DNA of 64,000 bases, taken from NCBI RefSeq assembly GCF_009928445.1, contig NZ_JAABNO010000024.1, positions 20,509-84,508 of the forward strand, given 5' to 3'. Under the pieces are notes generated by a model. It saw only the letters and a program-made list of their open reading frames with translations. It was not told where the DNA came from and did not search any database. The DNA is from Clostridium sp. C8-1-8 (lineage in GTDB: Bacteria > Bacillota > Clostridia > Clostridiales > Clostridiaceae). Of the stretch, positions 1-8,454 are shown in pieces (position 1 is the first letter of the stretch; each line of letters opens with the position of its first letter). The position numbers were made by a program, and so were the translations under genes.

Positions 1-7
1 TTACCAT
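1..7 (-). CDS. Start of a further gene running off the left edge (only ATG G seen)
   Basis: On the minus strand, after the adc stop codon, there is a strong Shine-Dalgarno AAGGAGG (complement of 17-23) followed nine bases later by ATG (complement of 5-7). No terminator hairpin lies between adc and this site. This looks like the ribosome-binding site and start of a fifth co-transcribed gene downstream of adc. Only the first two codons (Met-Val) are inside the window, so the product is unknown. Confidence 0.5.
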
Positions 8-53
8 AAAGTTTTGCCTCCTTAGATATTCTTTACAAAAATAAACCTACATT

Positions 54-794
54 TTAATTATCTGAAAGATAATCATAAACAATATTAGGTGTTCCTAGTG
101 TTAAATCTGTAAGAATATGAGATGCTGACACAATTTCTAAAACAGGTAAATCAGCAAGAGGAGCTAGTGCGTGGCTAAAGAGTTGTAAACGAGCACTGCT
201 GGTCCAAGCCTCATGAATTGTTATATTGGTATTTTCTGCACATATAAGTTCACAAATTCTTGGCTTGCCATCATAACCTTGTATGATTTTTAACATGAAA
301 TTAGGTCTAGCAATTTGTTTGTAAGCTTCCTTAAGATCTAAAGGAGCATGCTTATATCCCATAGTAGCAGTTGCTACAGGCAATGTGCCGTATTTAAGTG
401 TTCCCACTAAAGTATCTGAATCTACAAATAGTTTTGGACTTCCAAGTTTCTTAGGGTAGGCGCTGCTTTCTCGTCCAACAGCTATAGCAGGTTCATTATC
501 TAGGTACATCATATGCAAGTAATCACCTTCAACTCCATTAAACTTTACAGGAATAGCTTGACTGCACTCGGTATATGAACCTAATCCAGTTGTATCAGGC
601 ATAGCCATCATCTCAAATCTAACATATGGAACGTCAAGTTCAAGAGGTTCTGGAACTATCTTTCGAAGAGCTTCCAAATCTGTTCGGTATATGATGTTTA
701 GGTACTCTCTATTGTGAAATTTATACGGTCCTCTAGGAAATGCTGGAGCAGATATAGGAGTTGTAATTTGTTTTAATATTTCACTTTTTAACAT
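54..794 (-). CDS. adc: Acetoacetate decarboxylase
   Basis: This enzyme decarboxylates acetoacetate to acetone and CO2, the last step of clostridial acetone formation. The 246-residue length is normal for the family. The Schiff-base lysine pair is visible in YPKKLGSPKL (about residues 114-123), and the acidic EPAIAVGRE stretch just before it fits the known active site. It is the last complete gene of ald-ctfA-ctfB-adc, 98 bases behind ctfB, so it probably shares that transcript, though the gap could hold its own promoter. In C. acetobutylicum adc is a separate divergent unit; colinear placement is the C. beijerinckii pattern. There are no odd features. Confidence 0.96.
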   Translation of the reverse strand: MLKSEILKQITTPISAPAFPRGPYKFHNREYLNIIYRTDLEALRKIVPEPLELDVPYVRFEMMAMPDTTGLGSYTECSQAIPVKFNGVEGDYLHMMYLDNEPAIAVGRESSAYPKKLGSPKLFVDSDTLVGTLKYGTLPVATATMGYKHAPLDLKEAYKQIARPNFMLKIIQGYDGKPRICELICAENTNITIHEAWTSSARLQLFSHALAPLADLPVLEIVSASHILTDLTLGTPNIVYDYLSDN

Positions 795-892
795 TAAATC
801 ATCACACTCTTTTCTTATTAAAATATTTATAGTTCTTTAGCATTACAATTTCAACATGCTAATTTTAAAGTAATAGATTATGAATGCAGGAT

Positions 893-1558
893 TTATACAT
901 TCATAATTTTTATATTGTCTGGAATAATTAAATTTGCATCTGTCAAAGCTTTTATTTCGTTAACGTTAGTATATTTATGAATTTCTCTTAAGACTAGTCC
1001 GTCGCTTGTTACCTCAATTACGCAGAGCTCGGTTATTATTAGGTTAACTTGAGCTTTGGCAGTGAGTGGTAAGGTGCATCTTTTTAATATTTTTGGTTTT
1101 CCTTTTCCGGTATGCTGCATTGCTACTATTACTTTTTTTGCGCCAACAGCTAAATCCATGGCGCCACCCATGCCTGGAACTAATTTATTTGGAATAATCC
1201 AGTTAGCTAAATTTCCTTTTTCATCTACTTCTAATGCACCTAAAACAGCTACATCTACATGACCACCTCTGATCATTGCAAAGGACATTGAACTATCGAA
1301 AAATGCACCTTGTGGTAGAAGATTTACGCACTGACCTCCAGCATTTATTATATCTGGATCATTTTCACCAGAGGCTGCTAGCTTACCCATACCAACCATA
1401 CCATTTTCAGATTGAAAGCTAATGTTCATATTCTGTGGTATATAATTTGCAACTAAGGTTGGAAGCCCTATACCTAGATTTACAAGTTGTCCTGGTTTTA
1501 ATTCTTGTGCAACTCTCTTAGCTATTATTTCTTTAATTAGGAATTTGTCCGAAAACAC
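893..1558 (-). CDS. ctfB: Acetoacetate:butyrate/acetate CoA-transferase subunit B
   Basis: Beta subunit of the CoA transferase that moves CoA from acetoacetyl-CoA to acetate or butyrate, re-assimilating acids and feeding acetoacetate to Adc. It has 221 residues and the family-I CoA-transferase signature around SENGMVGMG (about residues 50-58), which holds the catalytic glutamate; GMGGAMDLAVGAKKV follows near residue 130. It begins with GTG directly after the ctfA stop codon (TAA-GTG), with AAGGAGG inside the end of ctfA, so the two subunits are translationally coupled, as expected for an equimolar complex. Confidence 0.95.
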   Translation of the reverse strand: MFSDKFLIKEIIAKRVAQELKPGQLVNLGIGLPTLVANYIPQNMNISFQSENGMVGMGKLAASGENDPDIINAGGQCVNLLPQGAFFDSSMSFAMIRGGHVDVAVLGALEVDEKGNLANWIIPNKLVPGMGGAMDLAVGAKKVIVAMQHTGKGKPKILKRCTLPLTAKAQVNLIITELCVIEVTSDGLVLREIHKYTNVNEIKALTDANLIIPDNIKIMNV

Positions 1559-2212
1559 TTAAACTGCCTCCTTTACTATATAATCTACTAGTACTCCTGG
1601 AGTCATTATATTTTCTTTATTTAATTCATCAGCTTTTACTAAATTTTCAGCTTCTACTATAACTATTTTAGCTGCCATTGCCATGTATGGATTAAAGTTC
1701 TTAGTAGTTGCCTTATAAAAGGTATTTCCAAATTCATCTACTATGCTACCTTTTATAAGTGATATATCTGCGTATAAAGGTAGCTCTAATAAATATTCCT
1801 TGCCATCTATGGTAAGCTTATGCTTACCATTTTCTACATCAGTTCCTATTCCAGTTGGTGTTAATACTCCTCCTAAACCAGAACCAGCTGCACGAATTCG
1901 CTCAATCAATGTCCCTTGTGGATAAAGTTCAACTTCAAGCTCACCAGAATTCATCTTTTTTCCGGTCTCAGGGTTTGTTCCGATGTGTGAGGCTATTACT
2001 TTTGAAACTTGGCCATTTACAATGAGTTTTCCTATGCCTTTATCTGGGAAAGCAGTATCATTACATATGACAGTCATATTTTTTATATCTAAATCAACTA
2101 AAAAGTCGATGAGTTTATCTGGTGTGCCACAGCCTAAAAATCCACCTATCATGATTGTCATATTATCTTTAAATATATTTTTTAATGATTCTAAATCAGT
2201 TACTTTTGACAT
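1559..2212 (-). CDS. ctfA: Acetoacetate:butyrate/acetate CoA-transferase subunit A
   Basis: Alpha subunit of the heteromeric CoA transferase formed with CtfB. It has 217 residues, with the glycine-rich N-terminal stretch MIGGFLGCGTPDKL (about residues 21-34), typical of family-I CoA-transferase alpha chains, and GSGLGGVLTPTGIGT near residue 110. The start ATG is preceded by AAAGGAG at good spacing. It lies 66 bases behind ald and abuts ctfB, so it belongs to the same operon. Confidence 0.95.
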   Translation of the reverse strand: MSKVTDLESLKNIFKDNMTIMIGGFLGCGTPDKLIDFLVDLDIKNMTVICNDTAFPDKGIGKLIVNGQVSKVIASHIGTNPETGKKMNSGELEVELYPQGTLIERIRAAGSGLGGVLTPTGIGTDVENGKHKLTIDGKEYLLELPLYADISLIKGSIVDEFGNTFYKATTKNFNPYMAMAAKIVIVEAENLVKADELNKENIMTPGVLVDYIVKEAV

Positions 2213-2278
2213 ATTAGAAGCTCCTTTCTGAGTATTTGTTTAATACTTTTAGTAAAATATATAGATGAAAATAATAAT

Positions 2279-3685
2279 TTAGCAAGTCAGTACACATCGT
2301 CTCTGTCGTGTAAAGTTTTTTGCAGAAGTTATACCTTCGCCACTAGAGCCTGCAATTGTGAAGGTTGTGAATCCCTCAGCATTATAACCAATTCCTGAAA
2401 ATGAGCTACCATTTTTTACGAATATGGTAGTGTCTATTTCTTTTTCAAACCTATTTAAGTTGTCTATATTTTTTGAATGAATATACGCACTGTGTTTCCT
2501 ATTTTGTTCTGCTAACTTTGCATATTTAATGGCTTGGTCAATGTTTTTAACTCGTACAATTGGAAGAATTGGCATCATTAGCTCTGTCATTACAAATGGG
2601 TGGTTTGCAGCAACTTCACAAATTATACATTTAACACTAGGAGAAGCTTCTACATCTATTTCGTCTAAGAATAATTTTGCATCTTTGCCTACCCAATTTT
2701 TATTGATTGTATATTCATGAGTTTGATTGTTTTTTAATAGTACTAAATCCACTAGCCTTTGGATTTGGTCTTCATTTATGAGAACAGCATTATTTTTCAA
2801 CATATTAGTTATTAAACTGTCTGCCACATCGTTAAAGACAAATACCTCCTTTTCAGCAATGCAAGGGAGATTATTATCAAAAGAGCAACCTTCGATTATA
2901 TTTTTGCTAGCTTTTTTTATATCAGCAGTATCATCTACAATAACAGGAGGATTGCCTGCACCAGCAACTATGGCCTTTTTGCCAGAATGTAAAAGAGTCT
3001 TTACCATTCCTGGGCCTCCAGTTCCGCACAAAAGTTTTATTGAAGGATGTTTTATAATTGTATCTAAAGATTCCATAGTTGGATTCTTTACAGCAGTTAC
3101 TAGATTTTTAGGGCCTCCACAGGAAATAATAGCTTTATTTATCATATCTACAGCGAAGGCTACACATTTTTTAGCACCTGGATGTCCGTTGAAGACTACA
3201 GCATTTCCTGCGGCAATCATACCGATGCTATTACATATTACAGTTTCAGTGGGATTTGTTGATGGTGTTATTGCTCCTATAACTCCATAAGGAGACATTT
3301 CAACTACGGTAATTCCATGATCACCGGTCCAAGCGGTTGTGGTTAAATCTTCTGTGCCAGGAGTATATCTAGCAGCAAGTTCATGTTTTAATACCTTATC
3401 CTCATATCTACCCATATTAGTCTCTTCTAAAATCATTTTAGCTAAAAGCTCTTTATTTTCTAAAGCGGCTTTTCTTATTTCAGTTATGATTTCTTCTCTT
3501 TGCTCTTTTGTGTAATAAAGAGATAATTTTTCTTGAGCATTTATAGCTTCATTAATAGCGACTTCAACATCTTGGAAAACTCCTAAATATGAAATGTCAT
3601 CTAGGCAATTTTTATAATTAATGCTTTCAAGGGTTTGGTTTAATTTTAAATTTTTGATTGAAGATATTACTGTTTCTTTATTCAT
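2279..3685 (-). CDS. ald: CoA-acylating aldehyde dehydrogenase (butyraldehyde/acetaldehyde-forming)
   Basis: Reduces butyryl-CoA or acetyl-CoA to the aldehyde with NAD(P)H, the step before butanol and ethanol. The 468-residue length equals that of the C. beijerinckii Ald type, a single-domain enzyme lacking the C-terminal alcohol dehydrogenase of AdhE. Visible marks are ITPSTNPTETVICN (about residue 140), the nucleotide-binding GAGNPPVIVDD and the active-site cysteine in SFDNNLPCIAEK (about residue 275). It starts at an ATG behind GGAGGAATT and is first in the solvent operon. No separate alcohol dehydrogenase gene lies in the window. The symbol bld is also used. Confidence 0.95.
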   Translation of the reverse strand: MNKETVISSIKNLKLNQTLESINYKNCLDDISYLGVFQDVEVAINEAINAQEKLSLYYTKEQREEIITEIRKAALENKELLAKMILEETNMGRYEDKVLKHELAARYTPGTEDLTTTAWTGDHGITVVEMSPYGVIGAITPSTNPTETVICNSIGMIAAGNAVVFNGHPGAKKCVAFAVDMINKAIISCGGPKNLVTAVKNPTMESLDTIIKHPSIKLLCGTGGPGMVKTLLHSGKKAIVAGAGNPPVIVDDTADIKKASKNIIEGCSFDNNLPCIAEKEVFVFNDVADSLITNMLKNNAVLINEDQIQRLVDLVLLKNNQTHEYTINKNWVGKDAKLFLDEIDVEASPSVKCIICEVAANHPFVMTELMMPILPIVRVKNIDQAIKYAKLAEQNRKHSAYIHSKNIDNLNRFEKEIDTTIFVKNGSSFSGIGYNAEGFTTFTIAGSSGEGITSAKNFTRQRRCVLTC

Positions 3686-4232
3686 AATAATTCCTCCATA
3701 TAATTTAAAAAATAGTGTAGTAAAGGTTTGGACGTAAACCGCATTATTGTTAATAAGTTAATAATTACCGCCTTGATAATAAGTATGATAGCACTATGTG
3801 TTACAAAAACAATCTGTAGAAACGATAAAGTTAGTAAAGATGAAATAAAACGTTAACAATCTATAAGATATAGATGTATTTTTATGTTATAATTTGTAAA
3901 GACAGAGGATTGTGTTATTTAAGCAATAGAGAATAACATAAGAGTTGATTATGTTAAATGTAAAGACGGATATAAATATTGAAGACTCAGTATTTGTGAG
4001 GATTAGAATAGCTTAAAAATATATAAAAAAGGAAGCTTAACCTAAGCTCCAACTTCTATATATTTCTTAAACCTTTATTAACATTAATAGAGCAAGTAGA
4101 TGAGTTATGAGCTTATCAACATTTATTAGAGAGGTGACACTTAGAGCTAAAAGTTATCTTTAAATTTCTACTAGTTTCTGCAGGGCGAATTTGAAAATAT
4201 AAGATTATAACAATTTAAAAATATAAAAATAT
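3686..4232 (-). promoter_or_regulatory. Solvent operon promoter/regulatory region
   Basis: This gap of about 550 bases has no convincing gene. A cre-like site ATAAAACGTTAACA at 3845-3858 matches the CcpA consensus TGWAANCGNTNWCA at 12 of 14 positions. TGTAGAA at 3815-3821 is one mismatch from the Spo0A box TGTCGAA; no perfect 0A box is present here. An imperfect hairpin around 4031-4050 and AT-rich sequence fill the rest. A fragment GCGAATTTGAAAATATAA near 4184-4201 resembles an arm of repeat family A. Involvement of Spo0A and CcpA in solvent operon control is known for clostridia; these particular sites are inference. Confidence 0.45.
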
Positions 4233-4256
4233 AAGAAGTTAAAAATATAACTTCTT
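4233..4256 (-). terminator. Rho-independent terminator of the flavin oxidoreductase gene
   Basis: Read on the minus strand, AAGAAGTTA and TAACTTCTT form a 9-bp stem followed by a T-rich tract, just past the stop codon of the gene at 4282. Confidence 0.75.
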
Positions 4257-4281
4257 AAGAATTTATAGTGAAAATGGGGAT

Positions 4282-4932
4282 TTAAAGGCTTTTTTCTATT
4301 AAACTGATACCTAAATTAAAGGCGTTTTTTAAGTCCTTAGGGAAATCGTCATCTCTTACTTTTGCCTTGTGGGTTTCATCAAACATTGTGGAAACATATT
4401 TGGTGTAGTCATCGAATTGATAGGTATCATTTACAATTAGTGACTTAGCTTCTCCAAAGAATCTTTTCATCATTTCTTCAGTACTTAAAAACTTTTTATC
4501 ATAGCCTGCTAAGCTCATATGTTCCTTTCCAACATTCATAGTATAAATCAAGCCTATAGGTAATTTTTTATTAAATAGGTTAGTGTGATCTTTATCATAT
4601 ACTAAATATTGAAATAAGAAACGTTCTAAGAAGGATCTAACTTCACCAGTTACTTCACCAAAGTATATTGGAGAGCCTATAAGTAAAGCATCACACTGTT
4701 CAATTTTTCTAAGAACAGATTGTAAATCATCCTTAACAGCACATTTTCCGTAGCTTTGTCCACCGATTCTTTTACAAGCAAAACAACTAATGCATCCTTT
4801 GTAGTTTAAATCATAAAGATTGATTAATTCAACTTCAGCACCTTTTGACTTAGCTCCTTCTAGAGCTTCATTTAATACTTTTGCAGTGTTTCTATTACGT
4901 CTTGGACTTCCGTTTAGGGCAATAACTTTCAT
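4282..4932 (-). CDS. NAD(P)H-dependent FMN reductase / flavodoxin-fold oxidoreductase
   Basis: A 216-residue flavodoxin-fold protein. The N-terminus VIALNGSPRRNRNTAKVL is the phosphate-binding loop of NADPH-dependent FMN reductases, and GSPIYFGEVTG (about residue 87) is the second flavin loop. Between them lies a cysteine cluster CISCFACK...GKC (about residues 48-65, C-x2-C-x2-C-x10-C), which resembles the iron-sulfur flavoprotein motif although its last spacing is longer than usual, so it may carry a cluster or reactive cysteines. It is divergent from an HxlR regulator and shares a palindromic operator with it, a typical redox-sensor and reductase pair. The substrate is unknown. Confidence 0.82.
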   Translation of the reverse strand: MKVIALNGSPRRNRNTAKVLNEALEGAKSKGAEVELINLYDLNYKGCISCFACKRIGGQSYGKCAVKDDLQSVLRKIEQCDALLIGSPIYFGEVTGEVRSFLERFLFQYLVYDKDHTNLFNKKLPIGLIYTMNVGKEHMSLAGYDKKFLSTEEMMKRFFGEAKSLIVNDTYQFDDYTKYVSTMFDETHKAKVRDDDFPKDLKNAFNLGISLIEKSL

Positions 4933-5071
4933 CTTAAACTCCCCCTAAAATAATAAAATTTAAGTCTGTATTTTAGAGTACAGCTTCATATAAGAAAATA
5001 AGTTTGTAGTTGTTATAAATATATGTAGCAGTGCTTCTTAATAAAGATTATAAATTCTTGTAGTAGAAATA

Positions 5072-5102
5072 TTAAGTATGCACTTATTTGTTATATACTT
5101 AA
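5072..5102. promoter_or_regulatory. Inverted-repeat operator between oxidoreductase and HxlR regulator
   Basis: TTAAGTAT (5072-5079) and ATACTTAA (5095-5102) are perfect inverted repeats separated by 15 bases, in the divergent intergenic region about 80 bases upstream of the regulator start. Size and position fit a dimeric winged-helix regulator such as the adjacent HxlR protein. Binding is inference. Confidence 0.55.
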
Positions 5103-5183
5103 CAAAAGGTAAGTAAGGAGATATAATTAATTTGAAAACATATGTGTTTTATTAAAGTGAAACACATATATAAGGGGGAAACT

Positions 5184-5522
5184 ATGGACAACTTTAATGA
5201 TAGATATGGAGAATGTCCTATGTATTACACAATTTCTATTTTAGAGGGGAAATGGAAGTGGATAATACTATGGCAGATATATAATCATGGAATAGTAAGG
5301 TATAGCAGATTAAAGGAAGGGCTACATAATATTGCTCATAAGACCTTGAGTCAACAGCTTAAAGAGCTTGAAGCTGATAAAATAATAAATAGAAAGCAAT
5401 ATAATGAAGTGCCACCTAAAGTTGAATATTCTCTCACTGAGAGAGGCAAGAGTCTTATTCCAATTCTTGAAATGATGTCGAAGTGGGGACAAGACAACAT
5501 GTTGAAGGAAGTGAATGAATAG
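5184..5522 (+). CDS. HxlR/MarR-like winged-helix transcriptional regulator
   Basis: A 112-residue HxlR-family DNA-binding protein. The family hallmarks are the N-terminal cysteine in ECPMYYTISILEGKWKW and the winged-helix core HKTLSQQLKELEADK followed by the wing YNEVPPKVEYSLTERG. I place the start at 5184, behind AAGGGGGAAACT; an upstream in-frame ATG at 5142 lacks a good ribosome-binding site. Proteins of this family with one N-terminal Cys often sense oxidants or aldehydes by thiol chemistry, which would suit the divergent flavin reductase. It is 14 bases upstream of the aspartase gene and so likely heads that operon. Confidence 0.88.
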   Translation: MDNFNDRYGECPMYYTISILEGKWKWIILWQIYNHGIVRYSRLKEGLHNIAHKTLSQQLKELEADKIINRKQYNEVPPKVEYSLTERGKSLIPILEMMSKWGQDNMLKEVNE

Positions 5523-5536
5523 AAAGGAGTAGCATT

Positions 5537-6934
5537 ATGGATTTTAGAAAAGAAAAGGATATGCTTGGGGATAGAAATATAGACACTTCCAAGTATTATG
5601 GTATAAATACGCTAAGAGCGATGGAAAACTTTGACCTTGGTGATAGGCATGTAAACCTTGATTTCGTAAAGGAAATAGCTTTGATAAAGAAAGCTGCAGC
5701 AATGGTCAATGTAAGATTAAAGGGTTTGGAAGAAGAAAAAGGAAGGGCAATAATTAGAGCAGCTGAAGAGGTTATAGAGGGTGTTTTTGACGATAATTTT
5801 AAGATAAATGCTTTTCAAGGTGGGGCGGGAACTTCTACTAATATGAATGTTAATGAAGTAATTGCAAACCGTGCTTTGGAGCTTTTAGGAGCAGAAAAGG
5901 GGAGTTATGATTTAATTCACCCATTGAATCATGTAAATATGTCTCAATCCACCAATGACGTATGTCCTACAGCTTTAAGGATATCAGCTATAAGAAAGAT
6001 TAGAAAGCTCGCAGACGCTTTAGCAGAGCTGCAGGAAGCTTTTCAAGTTAAGGAAAATGAATTTGCAAACATATTAAAGTTAGGAAGAACAGAACTTATG
6101 GATGCTCTTCCTATGATGATGGGACAAGGTTTTGGAGCTTACGCAAAAGCCATTGAGAGAGATAGATGGAGGATATACAAGGTAGAAGAAAGACTTAGAG
6201 TTGTAAACATAGGTGGAACAGCCATAGGGACTGGTTTAAATGCTACTAATAAGTATATATACATGATGACAGATATGCTCCAGCAGCTCACAGGACTTGG
6301 GCTTGCTCGTTCTGATTTTCCTATGGATGTTACTCAAAATGCAGATGTTTTCGTAGAAGTTTCTGGGCTTTTAAAAGCTTGTGCAGTTAATATGATGAAG
6401 ATATCCAATGACTTAAGACTTTTAGGCTCTGGGCCTAAGGGAGGTTTGGGAGAGTTAGTTCTTCCTATGAGACAGCCAGGTTCATCAATAATGCCAGGAA
6501 AAGTAAATCCTGTAATTCCAGAAATGGTTGCACAGGTAGCGATGAGAGTGGTTTCAAATGATGCAGGAATAACCTTTGCTGCTGCTAGTGGTCAGCTTGA
6601 ACTTAATGCATTTATTCCACTAATAACAGAAAATCTATTAGAATCCTTAGAGTTACTTGAGAAAGCTGTTATAATATTTAGAGAGAAATGCATTGAAGGA
6701 ATTGAAGTAAACAAGGAAGTTTGCAAAGAAAATCTAGAGAAATCTACAGCAATGACAGCGGCATTGATACATCATATTGGCTATGATAAGGCTAGCGACA
6801 TTGCAAAGAAAGCATTATCACTTGGAATAACTCTAAGAGAAGCCATATATCTTGAAAATATACTAACTAAGGAAGAAGTAGATAAAATACTTAATCCTCT
6901 AGAACTAACAAAACCAGGTATACCTGGTAAGTAA
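5537..6934 (+). CDS. aspA: Aspartate ammonia-lyase (aspartase)
   Basis: Deaminates L-aspartate to fumarate and ammonia. It has 465 residues and belongs to the fumarase/aspartase superfamily; the catalytic loop signature GSSIMPGKVNP is at about residues 315-325, and TNMNVNEVIANRA (about residues 100-112) and NMSQSTNDVCPTA are the other conserved regions. Fumarase (FumC) is the main alternative, but the overall pattern and HydF context favour an AspA-type enzyme. The start ATG follows AAAGGAG. It is tightly spaced with hydF (14 bases). Fumarate is not an obvious hydrogenase precursor, so the pairing is noteworthy. Confidence 0.88.
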   Translation: MDFRKEKDMLGDRNIDTSKYYGINTLRAMENFDLGDRHVNLDFVKEIALIKKAAAMVNVRLKGLEEEKGRAIIRAAEEVIEGVFDDNFKINAFQGGAGTSTNMNVNEVIANRALELLGAEKGSYDLIHPLNHVNMSQSTNDVCPTALRISAIRKIRKLADALAELQEAFQVKENEFANILKLGRTELMDALPMMMGQGFGAYAKAIERDRWRIYKVEERLRVVNIGGTAIGTGLNATNKYIYMMTDMLQQLTGLGLARSDFPMDVTQNADVFVEVSGLLKACAVNMMKISNDLRLLGSGPKGGLGELVLPMRQPGSSIMPGKVNPVIPEMVAQVAMRVVSNDAGITFAAASGQLELNAFIPLITENLLESLELLEKAVIIFREKCIEGIEVNKEVCKENLEKSTAMTAALIHHIGYDKASDIAKKALSLGITLREAIYLENILTKEEVDKILNPLELTKPGIPGK

Positions 6935-6948
6935 GGAGAGTAAATATT

Positions 6949-8184
6949 ATGAGTTTAAATTCTACACCTCGTTCAGAAAGAGTACATATAGCTCTTTTTG
7001 GAAGAAGAAATGCGGGAAAATCAAGTGTGATAAACGCAATAACAGAGCAGGAAATTTCAATTGTTTCAGAAGTTAAAGGAACAACAACAGATCCAGTTTA
7101 TAAATCCATTGAAATACTTCCTATAGGACCATGTGTAATAATTGATACTGCTGGTCTTGATGATGAAGGTGATCTTGGAGAACTTAGAAAAAAGAAGACT
7201 ATAGAAGTATTAGATAAAACTGATGTAGCACTGATAGTTGTTGATGGTACTGTTGGAGTGACAGAAGAAGATATAAAGATAGTAAAAGAGGTAAAAGAGA
7301 AGAATATACCTGTTTTAGGTGTTTTAAATAAAATTGATCAGTTGTCATCTTACGATGAAGTTGCTCAAGACATGGCTAAAAAGCTTTCAATTCAAGTTGT
7401 ACCAGCTTCAGCAGATTTAAATAAGGGAATAAAAGAAATTAAAAATAAGATAATAAGCCTGCTTCCTCAGGAGGAAGATAAGTTTAAAATAGTTGGTGAT
7501 CTTATAAATCCAGGAGACTTAGTAGTGTTAGTTACTCCTATAGATAAAGCTGCTCCAAAAGGCAGATTAATATTACCTCAGCAGCAAACAATAAGAGATA
7601 TTTTAGAAAGTGATGCTATAGCAATAGTTACAAAGGAGCATGAACTAAGACAAACTCTTGAAAGTCTAGGAAGAAAGCCTAAACTTGTTATAACAGATTC
7701 ACAGGTTTTCTTAAAGGTTTCTGCAGATACACCAAAGGATATAATGCTTACATCATTCTCAATTTTATTTGCTAGATATAAAGGTGACCTTGCAGAAATG
7801 GTTAGAGGAATTAAAGCTATTAAAAAGCTTAAAGATGGAGACAAGATATTAGTATCGGAAGGATGTACTCATCATAAGCAAGCGGATGATATAGCTAGAG
7901 TAAAGATACCTAGATGGCTTAGACAGCTTACAGGAAAAGAACTCACTTTTGAATACTCCTCAGGTGTAGTATTTACAGATGATGTTAAGCAATATGCATT
8001 AATCGTGCACTGCGGAGGCTGTATGCTAAATAGAACTGCAATGTGTTCAAGAATAGATGATGCAAAAGCCTACAATGTTCCTATAGTAAACTATGGGATG
8101 CTTATAGCATATGTTCAAGGAATATTAGAAAGAGCCTTGGAACCATTTCCAATGGCTAAACTTGAATATGAAGAATTAGAATAA
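6949..8184 (+). CDS. hydF: [FeFe]-hydrogenase maturation GTPase HydF
   Basis: Scaffold GTPase on which HydE and HydG products assemble the 2Fe subcluster before transfer to [FeFe]-hydrogenase. It has 411 residues. GTPase motifs: P-loop GRRNAGKSS (about residues 18-26), DTAGLDDEG and NKID. The C-terminal [4Fe-4S] ligands are present as CTHH (about residue 306) and HCGGC (about 354-358), the family's CxHx(n)HCxxC pattern. HydE and HydG are not in the window. It is the last gene of the HxlR-aspA-hydF unit, with a strong terminator directly behind. Confidence 0.96.
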   Translation: MSLNSTPRSERVHIALFGRRNAGKSSVINAITEQEISIVSEVKGTTTDPVYKSIEILPIGPCVIIDTAGLDDEGDLGELRKKKTIEVLDKTDVALIVVDGTVGVTEEDIKIVKEVKEKNIPVLGVLNKIDQLSSYDEVAQDMAKKLSIQVVPASADLNKGIKEIKNKIISLLPQEEDKFKIVGDLINPGDLVVLVTPIDKAAPKGRLILPQQQTIRDILESDAIAIVTKEHELRQTLESLGRKPKLVITDSQVFLKVSADTPKDIMLTSFSILFARYKGDLAEMVRGIKAIKKLKDGDKILVSEGCTHHKQADDIARVKIPRWLRQLTGKELTFEYSSGVVFTDDVKQYALIVHCGGCMLNRTAMCSRIDDAKAYNVPIVNYGMLIAYVQGILERALEPFPMAKLEYEELE

Positions 8185-8191
8185 TAAAAAG

Positions 8192-8236
8192 TCAGGTGTA
8201 GTATGGCATGGATTTGCCTATTATACCTGATTTTTT
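8192..8236 (+). terminator. Terminator after hydF
   Basis: TCAGGTGTAGTA pairs with TATTATACCTGA, followed by TTTTTTATTTTT; located eight bases after the hydF stop. Confidence 0.88.
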
Positions 8237-8454
8237 ATTTTTAAAAATTTTCTTCATTGAAAGATTTTATAATGGTATAATTACTCCTAATAATAAAATT
8301 CTTATACTTACAGGAAGATGAGTTTGATCTCTCTGCCTATGATAAAAAAACTTCTAAAATTAACTTATTTATATAAAAAATAATAAACATGTATATGTAA
8401 TTAGAGTATAATTATGATAATAAAATTACAAGCATGCTTAAGAGGAGATAAAAT

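Noticed and set aside
2727..3290. Long open frame on the plus strand opposite ald
   Set aside because: Shadow of a conserved gene; no start signals and residue pattern not protein-like.
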